Of a stretch of 64,000 nt of DNA, positions 55,914-64,000 are shown piece by piece. The notes under the pieces are model-generated. The model made no database searches and was not told the origin of the DNA. It saw nothing but the letters and a program-made list of their open reading frames with translations. The stretch is from contig JAFKEN010000005.1 in assembly GCA_017308515.1 (NCBI GenBank), positions 186,001 to 250,000 on the forward strand. The letters are read 5' to 3'. Both the position numbers and the translations under genes were made by a program. This DNA is from Actinomycetales bacterium. GTDB taxonomy: Bacteria; Actinomycetota; Actinomycetes; Actinomycetales; Microbacteriaceae. How positions within the stretch are numbered: the first letter of the stretch is position 1; the number at the start of each line of letters is the position of its first letter.

Positions 55914-56269
55914 CGCTGCCGGCGCTCCCCTCGGAGTTCCTCGCGGTGCCGGTGTCGGCCCTCGAGCTGCGCCTCGAGCACGAGGCCGTGCCGGCCGAGC
56001 AGGTGGTCGCGGGCTCGCCGACGACCGGCTACCGGGTGCTCGGCGAGATCGGCGGTGCCGAGCTCGGCGTCTGGGAGATGACGGCCGGCGCGACGCGCGA
56101 CGTCGAGGTCGACGAGGTCTTCGTCGTGCTCGCGGGCTCGGCGACCGTGGCGTTCGACGACGGCCGCGCCCCGCTCGAACTCGCGCCCGGCACGGTCGCG
56201 CGGCTCGCCGAGGGCGACGCCACCGTGTGGACGGTGCGCGAGACGCTGCGCAAGCTCGTGCTCAGCTGA
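55910..56269 (+). CDS. Cupin-domain protein
   Basis: 119 aa, a single small cupin barrel: GVWEMTAGATRDVEVDEVFVVLAGSATV is the first cupin motif region, and LELAPGTVARLAEGDATVWTVRETLRKLVL the second. The metal-binding His positions are mostly missing (DVEVDEVF in place of HxH), which fits the DUF861 (EutQ/(S)-ureidoglycine aminohydrolase-like) side of the family. Last gene of the operon, coupled by GTGA. Likely an accessory or regulatory protein for amine catabolism. Confidence 0.82.
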   Translation: MTLPALPSEFLAVPVSALELRLEHEAVPAEQVVAGSPTTGYRVLGEIGGAELGVWEMTAGATRDVEVDEVFVVLAGSATVAFDDGRAPLELAPGTVARLAEGDATVWTVRETLRKLVLS

Positions 56270-56284
56270 GGCGCGCCCCGCGAC

Positions 56285-56815
56285 TCAGAGCACGAGCTCC
56301 CGCACGAAGTCGTCGTGCAGCTCGTCGCCGACGAGGAAGTGCTTCTCCCCGACGAGCGCGAAGCCCTGCTTCTCGTAGAAGCGGTTGGCGCGCGCGTTCT
56401 CCTGGTTGACGCCGAGCCAGACCCCGGCGGCTCCCGCGGCGCGCGCCTCGGCGACGCTCGCGGCCACGAGCTCGCCCGCGAGCCCGGTGCCGTGCGCGTC
56501 GGGGTGGGCGTAGCACTTGGAGAGCTCGATCGTCGGGCGCGCGGTGATCGCGGCGGCGACGTCGGGATCCGCCGGCTCCCCGGCGACGAGCATCGTGTAG
56601 CCGAGCAGGCGCCCCGCGTCGTCGGCGACGAAGAGCATGCGGCTCGGGTCGACCAGGTAGCGCGCGAAGGCCGCGGCCGAGAGGTGGGTGTCGATGAACT
56701 CGCGGATCGCCTCCGCGGTCGTCGAGGGGGGGCACGCGAGCGGGAAGGTGAGGGCCGCGATCGCGGCGAGGTCGGGCGCCTCGGCGGCGAGCGCGCGGCG
56801 GATCACGACGGTCAT
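56285..56815 (-). CDS. GNAT N-acetyltransferase
   Basis: 176 aa. GNAT fold with the acetyl-CoA motif HPDAHGTGLAGELVAASVAEARA and the C-terminal NARANRFYEKQGFALVGEKHF. GGAGG lies 5 nt before the ATG at 56815. The substrate is unknown. It converges on the amine-catabolism operon with only 15 nt between stops, which does not imply co-regulation. Confidence 0.88.
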   Translation of the reverse strand: MTVVIRRALAAEAPDLAAIAALTFPLACPPSTTAEAIREFIDTHLSAAAFARYLVDPSRMLFVADDAGRLLGYTMLVAGEPADPDVAAAITARPTIELSKCYAHPDAHGTGLAGELVAASVAEARAAGAAGVWLGVNQENARANRFYEKQGFALVGEKHFLVGDELHDDFVRELVL

Positions 56816-56833
56816 CGGTACCTCCGGGATGCG

Positions 56834-56865
56834 CCGAGGGGGCCCGCCGGAACGGACCCCCTCGG
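56834..56865. terminator. Hairpin between GNAT gene and rplA
   Basis: CCGAGGGGG (56834-56842) pairs with CCCCCTCGG (56857-56865). It lies about 100 nt beyond the rplA stop, upstream of the GNAT gene. Probably a second terminator for the ribosomal operon. Confidence 0.5.
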
Positions 56866-56935
56866 TCGTGTCATGCAGTGACGCTGCTTAGATCACCCAG
56901 CGGAGCGTGGCGACCGCGCTCGTCACGCGGAGCGG

Positions 56936-56962
56936 GACGCGCCGCCGAAGCGGCGGCGCGTC
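56936..56962 (-). terminator. Terminator hairpin at the rplA stop codon
   Basis: A perfect 12-bp stem, GACGCGCCGCCG (56936-56947) with its complement (56951-56962), closed by a 3-nt loop and overlapping the rplA stop codon. No T run. Confidence 0.6.
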
Positions 56963-57650
56963 AGATCACGCTCACGTCGAGCGGCACGCCCGGCCCGAAG
57001 GTCGTCGACACGGCGCCCTTCTGGATGTAGCGGCCCTTCGAGCTCGACGGCTTCGCGCGGTGGATCTCCTCCATCGCGGCGGTGAAGTTGTCGCGCAGCT
57101 GCTCGGGGCTGAAGCCCGCCTTGCCGATCACGAAGTGCAGGTTGTTGTGCTTGTCGAGCTTGAACTCGATCTTGCCGCCCTTGATGTCCTCGACCGCCTT
57201 CGCCGGGTTCGGCGTGACGGTTCCGGTCTTCGGGTTCGGCATGAGGCCGCGCGGGCCCAGCACCTTGCCGAGCCGGCCGACCTGGCCCATGAGCTCGGGC
57301 GTCGAGACGGCCGCGTCGAACGAGGTGTACCCGCCCGCCACCTTCTCGATGAGCTCGGGGCCGCCGACCTCGTCGGCGCCGGCGGCGAGCGCCGCCTCCG
57401 CCGCGGGACCGGTCGCGAACACGATGACGCGCGCGGTCTTGCCCGTGCCGTGCGGCAGGATCACCGTGCCGCGCACCATCTGGTCGGCCTTGCGCCCGTC
57501 GACGCCCATCTTCAGGGCGACCTCGACGGTCGAGTTGGTCTTCTTGGAGCCGCTTTCGCGCACGAGCGCGAGCGCCTCATCGGCCGCGTAGTACTTGCCG
57601 GCCTCGATCTTGGCCGCCGCCTCGCGGTAGGCCTTCGACTTCTGCGCCAT
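56961..57650 (-). CDS. rplA: 50S ribosomal protein L1
   Basis: 229 aa, full length. Typical segments are [60 protein letters not shown] and [21 protein letters not shown]. It binds 23S rRNA at the L1 stalk and often represses its own operon. It follows rplK after 3 nt. Confidence 0.99.
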   Translation of the reverse strand: MAQKSKAYREAAAKIEAGKYYAADEALALVRESGSKKTNSTVEVALKMGVDGRKADQMVRGTVILPHGTGKTARVIVFATGPAAEAALAAGADEVGGPELIEKVAGGYTSFDAAVSTPELMGQVGRLGKVLGPRGLMPNPKTGTVTPNPAKAVEDIKGGKIEFKLDKHNNLHFVIGKAGFSPEQLRDNFTAAMEEIHRAKPSSSKGRYIQKGAVSTTFGPGVPLDVSVI

Positions 57651-57653
57651 GGC

Positions 57654-58085
57654 TCAGCCCTCCACCGTGATGCCCATCGACCGAGCGGTGCCGGCGATGA
57701 TCTTCATGGCGGCCTCGACGTCGTTGGCGTTGAGGTCCACCTGCTTCTGCTCGGCGATGGCGCGCACCTGCTCCTTGCTGAGCTTGGCGACCTTCACCGT
57801 GTGCGGGGTCGACGACCCCTTCTGCACGCCGGCGGCCTTCTTGATGAGCTCAGCGGCCGGCGGGGTCTTGAGGATGAACGTGAACGAACGGTCCTCGTAG
57901 ACGGTGATCTCGACGGGGATCACGTTGCCGCGCTGGTTCTCGGTGGCCGCGTTGTAGGCCTTGCAGAACTCCATGATGTTCACGCCGTGCTGACCGAGAG
58001 CCGGTCCGATCGGCGGCGCGGGGTTGGCCTGCCCGGCCTGGATCTGGAGCTTGATCAGCCCCGTCACCTTCTTCTTGGGCGCCAT
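57654..58085 (-). CDS. rplK: 50S ribosomal protein L11
   Basis: 143 aa. [41 protein letters not shown] is the invariant N-terminal domain; the C-terminal RNA-binding domain has [17 protein letters not shown]. The ATG at 58085 has an AAAGGAG Shine-Dalgarno. It is separated from nusG by a DUF368 gene, unlike the usual direct nusG-rplK neighbourhood. Confidence 0.99.
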
Positions 58086-58197
58086 CGGGCACTCCTTTCC
58101 TGTCGTGCATCCGCGGATGCGCTCCCGCAGACCGGCCGGATGCCGGAAGCGGTGGGGATTCGTGCCGCCTCGCGCGCACGCGGGCAACCGGGAGAGT

Positions 58198-59154
58198 CTA
58201 GCGCGACTCGGCCTCGGCGTCATCCGCGGTCGCGCGAGCGACCTGCTCCTCGGGCGTCGCCTCCCGGCGCCGCAGCAGGCGCGCTTCGACGACCAGCAGC
58301 ACGACGACGATCGCGATGCCGAGGGCCACGAGCAGCAGCACGAGCCCGAGATCGTCGCCGGGGGCCTGCAGTCCTCCGTCGTCGGATTGCCACGGCCACA
58401 GGGCGCGCAGCGATCCGACCATGAGGCCCGTCATCACGGCGAGGGTCACCCGGTGGTGGTTCTCGAGCGCCCACTGCAGGAACGGCACGAACGCCGCGAG
58501 CCCGGCGACGGCGCCGAGCGCGAACAGGGCGAGGTAGCCCAGATCGCGATCGTTGACTGCGGCCAGCGTCGGCGCGTACATGCCGGCCGCGAGCAGCAGG
58601 AAGGAGCCGGAGACCCCGGGCAGCACGAGCGCGCAGACCGCGACGGCGGCCGCGAGCACGATGAGCGGCGCCGCCGGATGGTCGATCTCGCCGGCCGGCA
58701 GCCCGGTCACCACGACCGCCAGCACGGCGGCGCCGACGGCGAGCAGGACCTCGCGCACGCCCCAGCGCCCGACGAGTCGGATCGGCACGGCGAGCGAGGC
58801 GAGGATGAGGCCGGTGAACACGGCGCGGGTGAGCGTCGGATGCCCCTCGACGAGCGGCGCGAGGATGCGCGCACCGACGACGATCGCGAGCGCCATCCCG
58901 ACGAGGGCGGGGATCACGACCGCCCACCGCACGCGCGCGAGGTGCGGCCGGGCGCGACCGGCGCCGCGACCGCGCACCCCGTCGACCGCGAGCAGTGCGA
59001 GCCCGCGCAGCAGGTGCCCGGCGGAGCCGATCAGGTCGTCGTAGATGCCGACGACGAGCGCGATGGTGCCGCCGCTGACGCCCGGGATCGTCTCCGCGAA
59101 GCCGATGAGGGCGCCGCGGACGACGTCGATCGCCGCGCGACCCGCGCGGCGCAC
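58198..59154 (-). CDS. DUF368 membrane protein
   Basis: 318 aa with about eight or nine helices. The two halves carry the family motifs [22 protein letters not shown] (N-terminal) and [20 protein letters not shown] (middle). DUF368 proteins have been linked to recycling of undecaprenyl phosphate across the membrane; the link is from knowledge of the family. The GTG start shares one base with the nusG stop (TAGTG), so translation is coupled to nusG. It sits between nusG and rplK. Confidence 0.88.
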   Translation of the reverse strand: MRRAGRAAIDVVRGALIGFAETIPGVSGGTIALVVGIYDDLIGSAGHLLRGLALLAVDGVRGRGAGRARPHLARVRWAVVIPALVGMALAIVVGARILAPLVEGHPTLTRAVFTGLILASLAVPIRLVGRWGVREVLLAVGAAVLAVVVTGLPAGEIDHPAAPLIVLAAAVAVCALVLPGVSGSFLLLAAGMYAPTLAAVNDRDLGYLALFALGAVAGLAAFVPFLQWALENHHRVTLAVMTGLMVGSLRALWPWQSDDGGLQAPGDDLGLVLLLVALGIAIVVVLLVVEARLLRRREATPEEQVARATADDAEAESR

Positions 59155-60182
59155 TAGAGCTTGGTGACCTGGTCGAAGCTCAGCTCGACCGGCGTCTCGC
59201 GCTCGAAGAGCGACACGAGCACGGTGAGCTTGCCGCTCTCGGGCTTGATCTCGTTGATCGTGCCGGGCAGGCCCGCGAACGAGCCCTCCTTGATCGTGAT
59301 GGTCTCGCCGATCTCGAAGTCGACCTCGGCCGGGATGACCCGCGCCGCGGCGACGCCGCCGGAGCCCTTGCTCGCGCCCGACTTGGCGGGCACATCCACC
59401 GGCTGCACGAGGCTCTTCAGCATGCTGAAGGCCTCCTCGAAGCGCAGCGGGGTGGGGTTGTGGGCGTTGCCGACGAAGCCGGTGACGCCGGGGGTGTGGC
59501 GCACGACCGACCAGCTGTCCTCGTTGAGGAACATGCGCACGAGCACGTAGCCGGGCACGCGCACGCGCGTGACGAGCTTGCGCTGGCCGTTCTTGATCTC
59601 GACCACGTCCTCCATGGGCACCTGCACCTCGAAGACGAAGTCCTCCATGCCCATCGAGGTGCGACGCGACTCGATGTTCTGCTTCACGCGCTTCTCGAAG
59701 CCCGCGTAGGAGTGGATGACGTACCACTTGCCCGGCTTCGCGCGCAGCTCGGCGCGGAAGTCCTCGTAGGGGTCGATCTCGTCCTCGTCGGACTCGGCGT
59801 CGACCTCGGCGGCGGCCTCCTCGACGGCGTCGACGACCGACTCGATGTCGGAGGGCGACTCGGCCGCGGCCTCGTCGGCGTCGACCTCCTCGGCGTCGTC
59901 GGCGGCGGCGACGGCGGCCTCCGCCTCGTCGGCCGAGTCGATGTCGAGGGCGTCGTCGACGATCGCGTCGGCCTCGGGGTCGGCCGCGGCGTCGAGCGCG
60001 TCGAGCAGCTGCGCCAGGTCGGCATCGGTCTGCTCGTCGACGACGTGCAGCGCGCGGTGCTCCTGGGCGTCGGCGCGCTCCTCCTCCTCGGCGAGCACGT
60101 TGCCCTCCTGGGCCTCGTCCTCCTCCGAGGACTGCTCGGCGGCGGTCGCGAGGTCGATGTCGCGTTCGTGGTTCTGGGTCAC
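59154..60182 (-). CDS. nusG: Transcription antitermination factor NusG
   Basis: 342 aa from a GTG at 60182. A long acidic, Ala/Asp/Glu-rich N-terminal extension (about residues 1-150) precedes the NGN domain (KWYVIHSYAGFEKRVKQNIE...) and the C-terminal KOW domain (EIGETITIKEGSFAGLPGTINEI). The core is normal; most bacterial NusG proteins are about 180 aa. It binds RNA polymerase, influences pausing and Rho, and links transcription to translation. secE lies just upstream. Confidence 0.97.
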   Translation of the reverse strand: MTQNHERDIDLATAAEQSSEEDEAQEGNVLAEEEERADAQEHRALHVVDEQTDADLAQLLDALDAAADPEADAIVDDALDIDSADEAEAAVAAADDAEEVDADEAAAESPSDIESVVDAVEEAAAEVDAESDEDEIDPYEDFRAELRAKPGKWYVIHSYAGFEKRVKQNIESRRTSMGMEDFVFEVQVPMEDVVEIKNGQRKLVTRVRVPGYVLVRMFLNEDSWSVVRHTPGVTGFVGNAHNPTPLRFEEAFSMLKSLVQPVDVPAKSGASKGSGGVAAARVIPAEVDFEIGETITIKEGSFAGLPGTINEIKPESGKLTVLVSLFERETPVELSFDQVTKL

Positions 60183-60213
60183 TGGGGTCTTCCTGGATTC
60201 GGGCGGGGCCGGG

Positions 60214-60480
60214 TCAGCCGGCGAACGCCCACTTCACGAGCAGGCTGAACACGGTGTCGAGCCCGTAGACGATGCCCATCATGATCGCGACGAACACGAG
60301 CACGACCACCGTGTAGCTGAGCAGCTCGCGGCGGGTGGGCAGGACGAGCTTGCGCAGCTCGCCGACGACCTGGCGCAGGAACAGGGCGATGCGGGCGAAG
60401 GGCCCGCGGCGCTCGGCCCGGTCGCGCTTCGCGCGCCCGACGAGATCCTCGCTGGGCTCGTCGACGACGTTGCGTGCCAC
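60214..60480 (-). CDS. secE: Preprotein translocase subunit SecE
   Basis: 88 aa from a GTG at 60480: a short cytoplasmic N-terminus, the amphipathic segment ALFLRQVVGELRKLVLPTRRELL, and one membrane helix TVVVLVFVAIMMGIVYGLDTVF. It clamps SecY in the Sec translocon. Standard tRNA-Trp-secE-nusG order. Confidence 0.97.
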   Translation of the reverse strand: MARNVVDEPSEDLVGRAKRDRAERRGPFARIALFLRQVVGELRKLVLPTRRELLSYTVVVLVFVAIMMGIVYGLDTVFSLLVKWAFAG

Positions 60481-60527
60481 GTGTCCGCCTTCCGATGGTC
60501 GTCACCCCCGGGGATCCGGGGATCGAG

Positions 60528-60600
<73 letters not shown>

Positions 60601-61028
60601 GTGCCGCCGGATCCCGAGGCCTCGACCGCCCGCGGGCATGACGAAGTCTGGGTTTCCGGCAACCCGGCCCAGTGTACGACATCGCGTCGGGCGCCGAGCG
60701 CCCCGCAGCGCCCGCGGCGACCGGCCGCCGCCGAGCCGGCCCTGCGACCTGCCCCTCGCCCTGCCCCTCGACCGGGGGGACGACCCCGGCGCGAGAGGCG
60801 AGGACAATTTCTCGGAACTCACGTCATAGACGCGCAAGGAGGCCGTCTCTTCTGGTGACCGAGGGATTCACCACCCCGGAGTCGCACAACATCACACGGG
60901 CGATCGAAGCTGAGATCAGGCAGATTCGTTCGCGGCGCGGCACCGGGGGGTCCCTCCCCCGGCGCCCGCGCCGAGGGCTCCGCCGTTCGCAGCTTCCTCG
61001 TCCTTCACAGGATCAGGAAGGCAAGGAC
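60601..61028. other. 428-nt region without a gene
   Basis: Holds the upstream region of tRNA-Trp/secE (TACACT -10 box at 60672-60677 on the minus strand) and the leader of the surface-protein gene. An open frame continues upstream from 61029 on the plus strand, but its Arg/Pro-rich composition and lack of a signal peptide make it non-coding. No clear promoter for the surface protein was found. Confidence 0.5.
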
Positions 61029-63026
61029 GTGTTCTCCACCCAGCACCCGCGCTCCACGTCGCGCCGCCGCGCCGTCGCCGGCGGTCTCGTGGCCGCCGCG
61101 CCGGCGGCCGCACTCACTCTCCTCGTACCGGGGACGGCCTCCGCCGCCGAATCCGGCGAGTCGTACGCCGAGGGGCAGTTCCTCGGCGGCACGCTCCTGG
61201 GGGGCGACCTCGCGAGCGTCGCCGAGCTCGACGGCGCCTACGCCGCCAACAACGGCACCCAGTCGACCCAGACCAGCAAGGATCCGCTCCAGGTCACCGC
61301 GCTGCAGACCGTCACGGTCGGCAACGGCGACAGCGTGCAGGTGGGCCAGGTGGGCGACTCCGGCGTGCAGGCGGGCGCGGTGTCCCAGTACGCGCAGGCC
61401 TCCAGCGACGGCAGCGCGACCGGCGCGAGCGGCGCGATCTCGAGCGACGGGGCGATCGGCGTCGGGTCCGACCAGTCGGCACCGCTCGGCACGACGACGA
61501 TCGACCTGAGCGGCGCGCTCGGATCGCAGTTCACCGACGCGATCAGCGACCTCCACCTCGAGATCGACGCGATCGCCGCCCAGGCGCAGGCGAGCCTCAG
61601 CGGCACGACGAGCGACTACCGGATCGACGGCGCGCGCCTCGTGATCGACAGCCCGGAGCTCGCCTCCATCGATCAGGACGTGTCGACGGCCGTCGCCGCG
61701 GTGCAGAGCCAGCTCGACGCACTCGAGTCGACCGATGGCCCGCTCGGCGCGGAACTGTCCAATCTCCTCGCGGGGCTCAACCCGGCCCTGAACATCCTGG
61801 GCACCGACGGGAACCTCTCGATCTCCATCGACGCGGGCGACTTGACGAGCCTCGTCCAGCGCGTGCTGGCCGACTCCTACCAGGACGGATCGGTCTCGTT
61901 CGACTTCGAGAACGGCCGCATCGTGATCGACCTGGACGGCATCACCGGCGGTCTGAACAACCTGCCGGCGAACACCGAGATCCTCACCGACGACCAGATC
62001 CTCCCGATCCTGCAGGCGATCAGCGACTCGGTCGCCGGGCTCGCGGACAACGTCGTCGACACCGTGACCGGTGCCGTCAACGACGCGACGGTGCGCATCA
62101 GCGCCGACGTCGACTCCGACATCGCACAGGCTCCGGTCGTGCAGGAGGTGTGCCACACCGTCACCGAGGTGGTCCAGGTGCCGACCCAGGTGCTCGACGG
62201 ACTGCTCGGGCCGGTGACGCAGCTGGTCGAGCAGACCGTGGACACCCTGGTCTGCGAGGACCAGTCGGTGCTGCAGGATCCGCTGCACACGACGCTGAAC
62301 CTCGACATCGTGGCCCTGCTCGACGACCTCGTCGGCGGCACCGCGAGCTCGATCACCGCGAACGCGCAGGTGCTGAGCGTGCCGGTCTCGCTCGACACCG
62401 GTCTGGTGCTCGACGACCTCGGGCAGATCCTCGGCGGTGCACTGTTCGGTGACGGCGGCTCCGTCTCCGAGCTCGCCGACACGCTGCAGTCGACCGTCGT
62501 CACGCCCGCAGTGCAGACCCTGCTCGGCGACAGCGACTCGATGGGGGTCGCGCTGACCGATGCGCTGTCGATCCTCGTGAACGTCCAGGAGGTCGGGCCG
62601 TACACCCCGCGCGGCGAGAGCCCCGAGCTCGGGCAGGCCGTCGGCGGCCTGGGCGGCCTGGGCACGATGCGGATGGCCGGCGAGTCGCTCAACGGATTCA
62701 CCGAGACGGCGATGCGGATCGGCGTGCTGAACGGCGCGGCCGGCGGGCTCGCCACCGTGAACCTCGCCTCGGCGACGGTCGCAGCGGCGGGCGTCGGCGG
62801 CGACGGTGGCGACTGCACCGGCGCGGGCTGCGACGGCGGCGGCGGCGACTGCGTCGTCGACTGCGGCACCGGGGGTGACGGCGGCGGCTACACGACCACC
62901 GGATCCCTCGCCTACACGGGGGTCGGGATCTCCATCCTGATCGCCATTCTTCTCGCCCTGATGGCAGCGGGTGCCTACCTGGTGCGAGAGAGCTACCGGC
63001 GTCGTCGGGCCGAATCGCAGGCCTGA
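61029..63026 (+). CDS. Choice-of-anchor G-type surface protein with LAYTG
   Basis: 665 aa from a GTG at 61029 (GGAAGG upstream). A signal peptide (RSTSRRRAVAGG then VAAAPAAALTLLVPGTASAAE) leads to a long, acidic, Thr/Ser/Asp-rich extracellular region with few aromatic residues. A Gly/Asp-rich stretch with four cysteines follows (DCTGAGCDGGGGDCVVDC), then LAYTG, a membrane helix and a basic tail RRRRAESQ. LAxTG is the class E sortase motif, so the protein is probably linked to the cell wall. It resembles the choice-of-anchor G family of Microbacteriaceae. Role unknown, perhaps adhesion or structure. Confidence 0.82.
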   Translation: MFSTQHPRSTSRRRAVAGGLVAAAPAAALTLLVPGTASAAESGESYAEGQFLGGTLLGGDLASVAELDGAYAANNGTQSTQTSKDPLQVTALQTVTVGNGDSVQVGQVGDSGVQAGAVSQYAQASSDGSATGASGAISSDGAIGVGSDQSAPLGTTTIDLSGALGSQFTDAISDLHLEIDAIAAQAQASLSGTTSDYRIDGARLVIDSPELASIDQDVSTAVAAVQSQLDALESTDGPLGAELSNLLAGLNPALNILGTDGNLSISIDAGDLTSLVQRVLADSYQDGSVSFDFENGRIVIDLDGITGGLNNLPANTEILTDDQILPILQAISDSVAGLADNVVDTVTGAVNDATVRISADVDSDIAQAPVVQEVCHTVTEVVQVPTQVLDGLLGPVTQLVEQTVDTLVCEDQSVLQDPLHTTLNLDIVALLDDLVGGTASSITANAQVLSVPVSLDTGLVLDDLGQILGGALFGDGGSVSELADTLQSTVVTPAVQTLLGDSDSMGVALTDALSILVNVQEVGPYTPRGESPELGQAVGGLGGLGTMRMAGESLNGFTETAMRIGVLNGAAGGLATVNLASATVAAAGVGGDGGDCTGAGCDGGGGDCVVDCGTGGDGGGYTTTGSLAYTGVGISILIAILLALMAAGAYLVRESYRRRRAESQA

Positions 63027-63074
63027 CCGGTAGCACCCGAGCGGCACCGGGGTCGCCCCCGTCCCCCTGAGGAC

Positions 63075-63110
63075 GACGGCCCCGGTCCCGCCCGTGCCGC
63101 CGGGGCCGTC
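63075..63110 (+). terminator. Terminator after the surface-protein gene
   Basis: A perfect 11-bp stem GACGGCCCCGG (63075-63085) / CCGGGGCCGTC (63100-63110), 48 nt after the stop codon. No T run. Confidence 0.65.
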
Positions 63111-63208
63111 GAGCCCCCCAAGCTCTCGGCGGTCCCGGCCTGGTTCGCGACCGCGGTCGTGCTCCGGCCGGACCCGATCCGGCCGGATCGCGACCGCGGC
63201 GCCACGGT

Positions 63209-63214
63209 TAGGCT
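63209..63214 (+). promoter_or_regulatory. Leaderless -10 box TAGGCT
   Basis: TAGGCT 6 nt before the GTG of the aminotransferase gene. Confidence 0.55.
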
Positions 63215-63220
63215 GGAGCC

Positions 63221-64000
63221 GTGGCTCGGATCTCCACCCGTATCGAATCGATCGCCGAGTCGGCCACCCTCAAGGTGGACGCGAAGGCGAAGCAGTTGAA
63301 GGCCGCCGGGCGCCCGGTGGTCAGCTTCGCCGCCGGCGAGCCCGACTTCCCGACGCCGCCGCACATCGTCGAGGCGGCGATCGAGGCGGCGCGTGATCCG
63401 CGCAACCACAAGTACACCCCCGCCGCCGGCCTGCCCGAGCTGCGCGAGGCGGTCGCGGAGGCGACCGCGCGCGACAGCGGCTGGAGCGTCGATCCGAGCC
63501 AGGTCATCGTGACCAACGGCGGCAAGCAGGCGGTCTACCAGTCCTTCGCGACGCTGCTCGATCCGGGCGACGAGGTGCTGCTGCCGACGCCGTACTGGAC
63601 CACCTACCCCGAGGCGATCCGTCTCGCGGGCGGCGTGCCGGTCGAGGTCTTCGCCGGCGCCGACCAGGGCTACCGGGTGAGCGTCGAGCAGCTCGAGGCG
63701 GCCCGCACCCCGCGCAGCAAGGTGCTGCTGTTCGTCTCCCCCAGCAACCCCACGGGTGCGGTGTACTCCCCCGAGGAGACCGCCGCGATCGGCGCGTGGG
63801 CGGCCGAGCACGGCCTCTGGGTCATCAGCGACGAGATCTACCAGCACCTCACCTACGACGGCGTGCCCTTCACGTCGCTCGCGCACGCGACCCCCGAGCT
63901 CACCGACCGCCTGATCCTCGTCAACGGCGTCGCGAAGACCTACGCGATGACCGGCTGGCGCGTCGGGTGGATGATCGGGTCGGCCGACGCGATCGCCGCG
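63221..64000 (+). CDS. aspC: PLP-dependent aminotransferase class I/II (partial)
   Basis: 260 codons to the window edge; the C-terminus is outside. [65 protein letters not shown] and the PLP-lysine region [17 protein letters not shown] identify a class I aspartate aminotransferase of the Thermus/Bacillus type. It moves amino groups between aspartate (or another amino acid) and 2-oxoglutarate. The GTG start has TAGGCT 6 nt upstream and no Shine-Dalgarno, so it is likely leaderless. Confidence 0.93.
   Translation, partial: MARISTRIESIAESATLKVDAKAKQLKAAGRPVVSFAAGEPDFPTPPHIVEAAIEAARDPRNHKYTPAAGLPELREAVAEATARDSGWSVDPSQVIVTNGGKQAVYQSFATLLDPGDEVLLPTPYWTTYPEAIRLAGGVPVEVFAGADQGYRVSVEQLEAARTPRSKVLLFVSPSNPTGAVYSPEETAAIGAWAAEHGLWVISDEIYQHLTYDGVPFTSLAHATPELTDRLILVNGVAKTYAMTGWRVGWMIGSADAIAA

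Noticed and set aside
60672-61028. Longer start for the surface protein
   Set aside because: The extra 119 residues are Arg/Pro-rich and would bury the signal peptide; GTG 61029 gives a proper secretion signal.

Overview
The window is a very GC-rich (roughly 70 %) piece of an actinobacterial chromosome. The coding style (GTG starts, 4-bp ATGA/GTGA gene overlaps, TANNNT -10 boxes lying 6-7 nt before start codons), an SRP RNA with a GAGA tetraloop, a surface protein ending in LAYTG, and the gene content all point to the Microbacteriaceae. This placement is an inference from style and content; no database was consulted. No insertion sequence, integrase, phage region or CRISPR array was seen.

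Layout. 1-4.9 kb: partial Bcr/CflA efflux pump (-), SRP RNA (-), tRNA-Ser(GGA) (+), an OafA-like acyltransferase with a C-terminal SGNH domain (+) starting 5 nt after the tRNA, and a saccharopine-dehydrogenase-like enzyme (-). 4.9-23.7 kb: a hemicellulose region with GH51 arabinofuranosidase, its LacI regulator, a PAP2 phosphatase, then a six-gene operon (solute-binding protein, two permeases, GH42, GH31, GH1) headed by a ROK regulator. A CE7 esterase runs divergently, followed by a second ROK regulator divergent from xylA and then xylB. GH42 + GH31 + GH1 + acetyl esterase + importer + xylose isomerase/xylulokinase is what intracellular dismantling of xyloglucan oligosaccharides would need. 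24.5-30.3 kb: ChvE-GguAB-type monosaccharide importer with a LacI regulator and a cluster of matching operators. 30.3-37.3 kb: MFS protein, a MscS channel with a cyclic-nucleotide-binding domain overlapping a receptor-type class III cyclase, and an ABC exporter. 37.4-42.2 kb: AglEFG-like alpha-glucoside importer divergent from a LacI regulator, with two identical GGAACCGGTTCC palindromes between them.

42.4-48.5 kb: rplJ-rplL with an L10-type leader, an epimerase, a YqaJ-type nuclease, two membrane proteins and two oxidoreductases. 48.7-56.3 kb: a seven-gene polyamine-type import and catabolism operon. 56.3-60.6 kb: GNAT acetyltransferase, then secE-nusG-(DUF368)-rplK-rplA with tRNA-Trp upstream. 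61-64 kb: a LAYTG-anchored surface protein and the start of a PLP aminotransferase.

Regulatory sequence is well preserved. Every sugar locus has a candidate operator, and three unrelated sugar importers each carry a strong GC hairpin directly after the solute-binding-protein gene. The most notable items are the candidate xyloglucan system, the cyclase/cyclic-nucleotide-gated channel pair with an altered metal site, an arabinofuranosidase gene with no ATG/GTG/TTG start, and a family of leaderless genes.
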